Below are positions 36,995 through 42,277 of a stretch of DNA of 42,277 nt, piece after piece (position 1 is the stretch's first letter; each line of letters starts with the position of its first letter). The stretch is taken from contig BDTM01000100.1 in assembly GCA_002898015.1 (NCBI GenBank), positions 1 through 42,277 of the forward strand. The letters are read 5' to 3'. Origin of the DNA: a bacterium BMS3Bbin03. GTDB taxonomy: Bacteria > Zhuqueibacterota > JdFR-76 > BMS3Abin05. The notes under the pieces were generated by a model. That model saw only the letters and a list, made by a program, of their open reading frames with translations, ran no database searches and was not told the DNA's origin. The translations under genes and the position numbers were made by a program.

Positions 36995-37154
36995 AACAAC
37001 TCCTTGTTCTTGTGAGTGAGTTAAATTTACGCAGTTCCACTTTTTTGTTTGCGTTGTTGCAAACGCCAAAGTTAAGGCGCCCCGAAACAACGAAGCACAA
37101 AACATTAAGTTTGAAAATTACTTGTTGCGAACATCGAAAATTCCAATTTACCGG

Positions 37155-37271
37155 CAGTCCATCGAATTTATCAGGCGGTTCCTGCAGCCTGTCCTGCCAA
37201 AAGGCTTTGTGAAAAATCTATCCAGAGACGTCGGGATCCGCTATGACGGTTTCCGGGCTTCAGCGAATCGG
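37155..37271 (+). pseudogene. IS91-family transposase C-terminal fragment
   Basis: The translated segment IEFIRRFLQPVLPKGFVK followed by GIRYDGFRASANR matches the conserved EFIRRFLxHVLPKGFxKIRYYG region of IS91-type HUH transposases. An insertion of about seven residues interrupts the motif. No upstream transposase domain remains. The sequence after it (37349-37410) is a repeat that also follows the recombinase fragment at 40822. The rest of 36995-37443 has no intact gene. Confidence 0.65.
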
Positions 37272-37348
37272 ACACCCCCTTGCCCGCATCAAAAACCAGG
37301 TTCGATTTTTCTATTCAGAAATCTCTTCATTCCTGACAAACCTCTCCG

Positions 37349-37410
37349 GAGCAAATTCCAAATGGCATACAACCCATCCCGCAAGGCCGGGAAAACCCGG
37401 CTTCGCTCAC
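37349..37410 (+). repeat. Direct repeat C: 34-bp core plus hairpin (IS91-like end)
   Basis: The 34-bp core (37349-37382, contains AATGGCATACAACCCATCCC) is shared with 41105-41138 apart from a single base. It is followed by a perfect GCCGGG-AAAA-CCCGGC hairpin (37386-37401) and ACTTAAAT. Its position after an IS91-transposase fragment suggests an element terminus. Confidence 0.7.
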
Positions 37411-37443
37411 TTAAATCCTTATTCTGTTGGTCTGTAATTTAAC

Positions 37444-38550
37444 CTAACTACTAAATAAGTCTGCTTGTGCTGGGGTAGAATTTTTTAAAAAATAATATTT
37501 CTTTCTGCTTACTGATTTTGAATCAACGAACAATAAATTTGAGAGAAGTTTTTGAAGATTTTTCTGGTCAATTTCAATATCTAATTTTTCATTTATTGCT
37601 TTTGCTGTCAACTGACCTTTTGACAGTATCTGTTTTAATTTTTCTTCTACATTATTTTCTGTTGACTCAATGGGTTTTCCAAATGAATCAACAGGAATAG
37701 CGCCCTGCATAATTAACATATTATTAGCATTTTTTTCGGCTGGGCTTGGTTTACGAATATATATGATTCTGCCTTTTTTCAAACCATCCATTACGCCATT
37801 CCATGTGCCACCTTTACTATCTGACTCAGCAACATAAATAGTTTTTGCTAAACCGTAGATATAAGTATTTCTATTCATGGCCAGACCAACCGACCATGGA
37901 GCTTTTGGATGATATGTGCTTAATATTAATACATCACCGTCAATTATTTTTTTGTAGTATTTCTTAATACCACTACCAAAGGTTAATATACCCTGAGGAA
38001 GAACAATAATACTGTGACCATTATACTCCAGAGTTGCGTCAAGAGCCATTTTATCAACACCTTTTGCAAAACCGCTGACAACTACTTCATAATTTTCAGC
38101 ACATTTTTTTGCAATATTTTTTGTGAACTCTAAAGAAATTTCAGAAGTGTTTCTTGAACCCACAATTGCAATTGAATCTTCATTTAAAAGCTTTGTATTC
38201 CCTTTTACATATAATAATGGTGGTGAGTATTTTCTCTTTAAATTTTGTTTCAGTATTTCAGAATATTCTTTTGAATTTATAGGAATGAGTTGGAAACCCT
38301 GTTCAAATAAGTTTTCGGCAAGGAAAGAATAATTAGGAAGTTCTGATTTTGCTTTTTGAATATCGGTGATTTGATTCGGAAGAAGATTAAATTCTTCCTT
38401 CATTTCTTTTTCATTTAAAGCGAAGAACTCATCAAACGTAATTTTCTTTGTATGAAGTATTTCAATGATAAGCCAATTTATTTTTTCATTTCCCCATTTC
38501 GGAATATGACTCAATGCCATCCAGTATGGATATTCGTTGAATTCATTCAT
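37444..38550 (-). CDS. DprA/Smf-family DNA-processing protein
   Basis: This 368-residue protein has the DprA Rossmann-like core: SIAIVGSRNTSE (about 125-136), VVVSGFAKGVDKMALDATLE (about 151-170), and the IIVLPQGI strand. The N-terminal helical region covers about 1-90, and a C-terminal winged-helix-like segment starts at LKQILSKGQLTAKAINEKLD. DprA proteins bind single-stranded DNA and load RecA, but distant members occur in defence contexts. Its ATG overlaps the stop of the RecQ-PRTase gene by 4 bases (ATGA), so the two are translationally coupled. It does not sit in a usual housekeeping context such as beside topA. Confidence 0.88.
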   Translation of the reverse strand: MNEFNEYPYWMALSHIPKWGNEKINWLIIEILHTKKITFDEFFALNEKEMKEEFNLLPNQITDIQKAKSELPNYSFLAENLFEQGFQLIPINSKEYSEILKQNLKRKYSPPLLYVKGNTKLLNEDSIAIVGSRNTSEISLEFTKNIAKKCAENYEVVVSGFAKGVDKMALDATLEYNGHSIIVLPQGILTFGSGIKKYYKKIIDGDVLILSTYHPKAPWSVGLAMNRNTYIYGLAKTIYVAESDSKGGTWNGVMDGLKKGRIIYIRKPSPAEKNANNMLIMQGAIPVDSFGKPIESTENNVEEKLKQILSKGQLTAKAINEKLDIEIDQKNLQKLLSNLLFVDSKSVSRKKYYFLKNSTPAQADLFSS

Positions 38551-40562
38551 GCTATATCACCACCTACTGTTTTTGCAATGACTAATGGAGCAACTAATGT
38601 CGCACCTAATTTTGTTAAATATTTTCCAATTTCTTTAATCGTTGCACCACTGTCAAAAATATCATCAATTACTAATATTTTTTTACCGATAATATCCTGA
38701 ATTGGTTCATAAGAAAAAGCATTTCTCACATTGTCTTTTTTAAGCACGGAATTGTTAAAAATCTTTTGGGGATCAGTAAAACGAATTTTATTCAAATTAT
38801 TAGAAATTGGGATTTTTAATACCCTTGATACTTTTTCAGCAAAATTTTTCACCAAAACACCCGATTCTGTAGGTGGAATATAAATTATTAAATCGAATTT
38901 TTCACTGCCAAATTTATGCCGGAAAGCTCGAAGTGTTTTCTTTAATAAGTGGTCGGGAAAATCACCGCCATTCTCGTATTTACAGCGGTGAATTATTGAC
39001 CCAACATTTGAAACACCATAATAAGATGCTGCGACACCGTTTATAATATTAGATGATTCGGATTGAATTATCAATTCGGGGAAGTATGAATCTCTAAATC
39101 CTTCAATTTTTGAACGCCCAAAATCATTTATATTGACTTGTTGTATTAGATTTCGGCAGTTGTCACATTTCCCGCATTGTTTAACATTTTGATCACCCAA
39201 ATATTTGCACAGATATTCCATTCTACAGGATTTTAAATGTATATATTTAAACATTTGCTCAAGTTCATGGAGTTTGAATATGCGTAATTTTTCGAATGGT
39301 ATTGTATCCAATGCAGGAGCGTTAAACTGATATTCATATTTTTTACTTCTTCCATACAAAACTTCTTTGATAATACCCTGATCCAATAAATCCGCTTTAA
39401 TAACTCTAATTTGGGTTTGTGTCAGATTTGTTTTTCTCATCAAATCCCACTCACCGAGCGGCGCTTCCTTCAATGCATCTATAACTCTTTGATAATTTTT
39501 TAATGATGGCCTACTATTCTTGATGAAATGAGTTGGTAAATCCAAATCTACAGGACTAAATAGAAGAAACAACTGCGTAGGTTTTCCATCCCGACCAGCT
39601 CTTCCAATTTCCTGATAATAATGAATAGGAGACTGGGGGATTTGGGTGTGAATTATAAATCTAATATCCGGTTTATCAATTCCCATGCCTAATGCGTTTG
39701 TAGATACAACACATTTCCAACGATTTGAGTATAGTCCTTCTTCAATTTCATTTCTGGATAGTGCATCAAGACCAGCATTATAATTTATTGCTTCAATGTG
39801 GTTGAATTGTAACCATGCAGAAAATATTTCGGTAGTAACACGAGTTCCGGTATAAATCAAACCATTTCCATCAACTTTGGAGAGATACTCCGCCAGCCAC
39901 ACCATTTTCTCATCTTCATCATTTACAATGACCACGTTTAGAAAGAAATTGTCGCGCAATAAATTCCCACGTTTTAGAGCGACATTTTTGCCCATTTGTT
40001 GTCTAATATCATTAGCTACGCGTTCCGTTGCAGTAGCAGTTGTTGCTAATACGGGGAAATTTTGGGGCAATAACTTTACCAAATTGATGATTCTTCGAAA
40101 TGCTGGGCGGAAATCATGGCCCCAAACTGAAATACAATGTGCTTCATCAATAACGACCATTGAAAGATTCATAAGGCGAACAGCGTCTAGCCATTCCTGG
40201 TTTTCCTGCCTTTCTGGTGCAATATATAAGGTTTTTAACTGACCATTTTTGGCTTTATCCAATATTTTACTATTCTCATCTTGTCCTTGCTCGCTGTTCA
40301 CACAAGCTGCTTCTACGCCAATAGATTTTAAATATTTTACCTGATCACGCATAAGAGCTATTAATGGTGAGAAGATAACAGTCAATCCTTTAAATTGAGT
40401 GGCTGGAAATTGATAACAAAGCGATTTACCAAAACCTGTTTTCTCAATTAGAAGCAAACGTTCACCATTTAATAATCTTGATATTGAAGCCCATTGATCA
40501 TCATAAAATTTTTCTAATTTGAATATGCTTTTTAATCTACTCTCTGCTTCAGTTCTTGTCAT
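38547..40562 (-). CDS. RecQ-family helicase fused to a C-terminal phosphoribosyltransferase domain
   Basis: This is a 671-residue two-part protein. Residues about 1-470 are a RecQ helicase: Walker A KTGFGKS (41-47), DEAH (139-142), ATTATAT motif III (173-179), and arginine-finger motif YQEIGRAGRDG (316-326). The Zn site is C446, C463, C466 and C469. The usual HRDC domain is absent. Residues about 500-671 instead form a ComF-like PRTase with an intact PRPP loop, VIDDIFDSGAT (631-641). It is predicted to unwind DNA and bind or use a phosphoribosyl compound. It is coupled to the DprA gene downstream, with no other partner between repeats C and D. Confidence 0.93.
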   Translation of the reverse strand: MTRTEAESRLKSIFKLEKFYDDQWASISRLLNGERLLLIEKTGFGKSLCYQFPATQFKGLTVIFSPLIALMRDQVKYLKSIGVEAACVNSEQGQDENSKILDKAKNGQLKTLYIAPERQENQEWLDAVRLMNLSMVVIDEAHCISVWGHDFRPAFRRIINLVKLLPQNFPVLATTATATERVANDIRQQMGKNVALKRGNLLRDNFFLNVVIVNDEDEKMVWLAEYLSKVDGNGLIYTGTRVTTEIFSAWLQFNHIEAINYNAGLDALSRNEIEEGLYSNRWKCVVSTNALGMGIDKPDIRFIIHTQIPQSPIHYYQEIGRAGRDGKPTQLFLLFSPVDLDLPTHFIKNSRPSLKNYQRVIDALKEAPLGEWDLMRKTNLTQTQIRVIKADLLDQGIIKEVLYGRSKKYEYQFNAPALDTIPFEKLRIFKLHELEQMFKYIHLKSCRMEYLCKYLGDQNVKQCGKCDNCRNLIQQVNINDFGRSKIEGFRDSYFPELIIQSESSNIINGVAASYYGVSNVGSIIHRCKYENGGDFPDHLLKKTLRAFRHKFGSEKFDLIIYIPPTESGVLVKNFAEKVSRVLKIPISNNLNKIRFTDPQKIFNNSVLKKDNVRNAFSYEPIQDIIGKKILVIDDIFDSGATIKEIGKYLTKLGATLVAPLVIAKTVGGDIA

Positions 40563-40681
40563 TCTTCATTCCGTGAGTTGAGTATTGTTTATAGTTTTAT
40601 CAGCAGGCTTACGGTCTGGGCATCACCAGTTTTGCCACGGTCAAAAAAACTTCAAAGCACCAATTCATGCCACGCGTGGCA

Positions 40682-40737
40682 AAGTCCGGTGCAGCGCCTT
40701 GTTGAACTAAGCCGTGTTCTACGGGGCAGTTTTTTTC
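40682..40737 (+). repeat. Direct repeat B with attC-like hairpin
   Basis: This is the partner of repeat A (36128-36184). It overlaps a larger hairpin at 40657-40692, with outer arms GCACC/GGTGC and an inner perfect 12-bp palindrome GCCACGCGTGGC. GTTGAAC (40701-40707) fits the integron core consensus GTTRRRY. The terminator stem of repeat A is degenerate here. Nothing else is evident in 40563-40821. Confidence 0.6.
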
Positions 40738-40821
40738 CGGTGTCATTTTCTTCGTGTTTTCCCCAATTAAAAGTCGTATTCTATCTCCACATCATCAACC
40801 TTTCACAAAAGGAGGATTATC

Positions 40822-41175
40822 ATGACCGAAGCCATGAAGCTCCACGACTTCTCCAAACGAACTCAGGAGACCACCCTTTACGCCGTCTTCAAATTGGCCT
40901 GCCATTTCAACAAATCCCCGGACAAAATCACCAATGAAGAACTTCGCCAATATCTGCTTTATCCCAAAGACCGCCACTCCCGAAACACCCTCACCATCAC
41001 GCTTTGCGGAATTAAGTTCCTCTTAAAAAACCAAAAATCTAAATTCTGGGACACCCCGAAAACCAAAACGACAATTTATTTCAAAAAGTTGCACTATAGA
41101 TCACCGAGCAAATTCCGAATGGCATACAACCCATCCCGCCTGGGCAATTGGCGTCAACTTAAATTTGGAATTTAG
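40822..41175 (+). pseudogene. Tyrosine recombinase (integrase) N-terminal fragment
   Basis: Residues 1 to about 66 (MTEAMKLHDFSKRTQETTLY...EELRQYLLY...RNTLTITLCGIKF) match the SAM-like core-binding domain of the XerC/D-type integrases that often accompany IS91 transposases. The catalytic domain (R-H-R-Y) is absent. The frame runs on through unrelated DNA into repeat D (41105) and ends at 41175. AAAGGAGG upstream of ATG shows the start was once genuine. Confidence 0.75.
41105..41168 (+). repeat. Direct repeat D: second copy of the 34-bp core plus hairpin
   Basis: The copy of repeat C differs at one base in the core (G for A). It is followed by a different but similarly placed short hairpin (CGCC/GGCG) and ACTTAAAT near 41158. 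It follows the recombinase fragment and lies 3.75 kb from repeat C in the same orientation. Confidence 0.68.
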
Positions 41176-41194
41176 CAGAATTTTCTTAAAAATA

Positions 41195-41310
41195 AAAAAC
41201 ATATCGTCCCTACGGGACTTAAATCGATTTTAGTATCATTGTACTACAAACATTTCGCCCCGCTGGGGCTGTGTTGTAACTCATAATTTATGAATAGGTT
41301 GATGCCGAGC
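41195..41310. repeat. Double-hairpin dispersed repeat
   Basis: Two perfect GC hairpins, GTCCC-TAC-GGGAC (41206-41218) and GCCCC-GCT-GGGGC (41257-41269), are set in AT-rich DNA with CTACAAACATTTCGCCCC between them. Similar sequences occur widely in FCB genomes as dispersed repeats. The toxin remnant is truncated at its edge. Confidence 0.55.
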
Positions 41311-41324
41311 CAGTGAAAGCGCCG

Positions 41325-41516
41325 TTATGCCGCTTGTATGAAATCTTTAAATACTTGTTTCTTATTGTAGTTGAACAGAATAACACCTATGGAATGTAAT
41401 GAAAAATCCGATATAAATACTTTATCATAATTTTTATTTAGAAACTCTTTACATGCAGCACTTTTTTCTTGGTCCAACAGAATCGCAAGAAATATATTGG
41501 TATCCAGTAAATACAT
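41325..41516 (-). pseudogene. Truncated PIN-domain toxin (VapC-like)
   Basis: The 63 codons from ATG 41516 (MYLLDTNIFLAILLDQEKSA) give the N-terminal half of a PIN-domain ribonuclease with the first metal-binding aspartate in LLDTN. Family members run to about 130 residues with further acidic residues; here the frame stops at FIQAA beside the repeat 41195-41310. It overlaps the antitoxin stop by one base (TAATG), showing original coupling. A TTG start at 41525 is also possible but unlikely. Confidence 0.7.
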
Positions 41517-41721
41517 TAACGCCAATCCATTGCTTTATGTTGTAAATCTACTAAAGAATATTTCTTTGATATTTCTGCCAAACCACCTTGCCATGAAAAG
41601 TTAAAAGGTTTCTTTTCTTTGGGCGTTGTGCCATGTTTATTAATCAAGAAATCGATATAATCAATTATTTCCGGCAATAAATGTGGTGGTACCTTTTTTT
41701 ATTTATTTGTTTAATACTCAT
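41516..41721 (-). pseudogene. Frameshifted DUF2281-type antitoxin
   Basis: On the minus strand one frame reads PPHLLPEIIDYIDFLI, then FNFSWQGGLAEISKKYS and LVDLQHKAMDWR, the hallmark C-terminus of DUF2281 antitoxins. The natural ATG at 41721 (after GGAAG) is in a different frame. One A missing from the seven-A run at about 41695 would explain the break. A sequencing error in the homopolymer is possible. It is paired with the PIN toxin directly downstream. Confidence 0.7.
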
Positions 41722-41839
41722 TTTATCTTCCTTCGCTCTTAAAAAAAGGTAATAGAAATTATCTCAATGTACAAAATTATTATCACTTGGTATTTTTATT
41801 AAAAGCGGTTTAACGCTAATGTTAACCTGATATTACATA

Positions 41840-41936
41840 AAAGGCCCTCCCAAGGCGTGACCTTTTTAGTCATCCATGGTCTATTAGGATTTATCACCAC
41901 CAATTAATAAACAATAACTAAAACAGGAGGCCCTTT
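41840..41936 (+). promoter_or_regulatory. IS110 leader: long-range inverted repeat covering the transposase ribosome-binding site
   Basis: AAAGGCCCTCC (41840-41850) pairs with GGAGGCCCTTT (41926-41936) at 10 of 11 positions. The right arm contains the GGAGG ribosome-binding site of the transposase. The 41722-41937 leader is gene-free and is where IS110-group elements encode a bridge RNA; that function is inferred from family knowledge. Confidence 0.4.
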
Positions 41937-41937
41937 C

Positions 41938-42277
41938 ATGGATTACCGTACCATCAATTCCGAGTTCTATTGCGGGGTGGATATTCACCCCGAATGGAGT
42001 CACATTTGTGCGCCGGATAACACCGGCAAAAAGTATGTCAACCGAAATATGATAAATGATTTTAACAATTTCAAGCAAATAATTCAACCGTTTTTACCCA
42101 ACAGGGTCGTCGGCTGCGAATCCGCCTACAGCACCTACCGGCCGGCCGACGGCTGCCGGAAACGCCCTATTCCATTTCACCCGGGACATGCGCCCAACAT
42201 GAAAGCCATCGGCCAAAACAAACAAAAAAATGACAGGCTCGATGCCCGTACCATTGCGGAGCTGCTCAGAACCAATT
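41938..42277 (+). CDS. IS110-family DEDD transposase, 5' part (runs off the window)
   Basis: The frame is open from ATG 41938, preceded by AGGAGG, through the window end, covering 113 codons. It shows the IS110 RuvC-like DEDD pattern: D15 in CGVDIHPEW, E61 in GCESAYSTY, and D99 and D102 in NDRLDARTIAELLR. The family motif GHAxxMKAI is present as GHAPNMKAIG. The enzyme catalyses insertion without terminal inverted repeats and, in characterised members, is guided by a bridge RNA. The C-terminal serine domain and element end lie outside the window. Confidence 0.9.
   Translation, partial: MDYRTINSEFYCGVDIHPEWSHICAPDNTGKKYVNRNMINDFNNFKQIIQPFLPNRVVGCESAYSTYRPADGCRKRPIPFHPGHAPNMKAIGQNKQKNDRLDARTIAELLRTN

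Noticed and set aside
37122..37442. The 106-codon plus-strand frame as an intact gene
   Set aside because: Only 37155-37271 resembles a transposase, and the rest runs through the repeat at 37349. The matching MAYNPSR peptide at 41115 is due to the shared DNA repeat.
1..42277. tRNA, rRNA or riboswitch genes
   Set aside because: None was recognised on reading either strand; a covariance-model search would be needed to exclude short ones.

Overview
The window looks like a chromosome segment from an FCB-group bacterium, probably near the KSB1, Calditrichota or Ignavibacteria lineages. Two secreted proteins end in Por-type (type IX secretion) C-terminal domains with the NYPNPFN motif. The main outer-membrane transporter has the carboxypeptidase-like N-terminal extension typical of SusC-like TonB receptors, and a FISUMP-domain lipoprotein is present. 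Taxonomy is inferred from protein style only.

Layout. (1) 1-1306: the leader-distal end of a CRISPR array; no cas genes are in the window and the leader lies to the left. (2) 1602-4686 (+): class III aminotransferase, SCP2-like protein and APC amino-acid permease, behind a good promoter. (3) 4977-7169 (-): Tex, followed by short repeats and a broken four-helix-bundle gene. (4) 7699-26637 (-): a 19-kb beta-mannan utilisation locus. (5) 26913-33263 (-): a methyltransferase, two paralogous DUF3857/transglutaminase-like proteins (one without its catalytic triad) and an M24 peptidase. (6) 33856-34701 (+): a secreted esterase. (7) 34564-42277: a decayed, mobile-element-rich region with RAYT, HsdS, IS91-like, tyrosine-recombinase and toxin-antitoxin remnants, an IS110 element running off the right edge, and one intact two-gene module. 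That module is a RecQ helicase-phosphoribosyltransferase fusion translationally coupled to a DprA/Smf protein.

The mannan locus reads as one pathway. A TonB-dependent receptor and a secreted beta-helix protein with carbohydrate-binding-like domains form the first operon. It has a sigma-70-type promoter followed by two LacI-type palindromes, and ends at a strong terminator. The second block encodes an SSS-family symporter, a GH5-like hydrolase, a cellobiose 2-epimerase, a GH130 mannosylglucose phosphorylase and a GH5_7 lipoprotein mannanase. After it come a LacI regulator, a DUF5060 glycoside hydrolase with a Por tail, and a GH113-like mannanase. Together these predict that mannan is cut outside the cell, mannobiose is imported, epimerised to mannosyl-glucose, then phosphorolysed to mannose-1-phosphate and glucose.

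The most interesting candidate for an under-described system is the RecQ-PRTase/DprA pair at 37444-40562. It lies between two copies of a 34-bp core plus hairpin that follow IS91-like remnants, and within a larger interval bounded by a second pair of direct repeats with attC-like features. Genome defence or mobile-DNA processing is an inference; no function can be read directly from the sequence.
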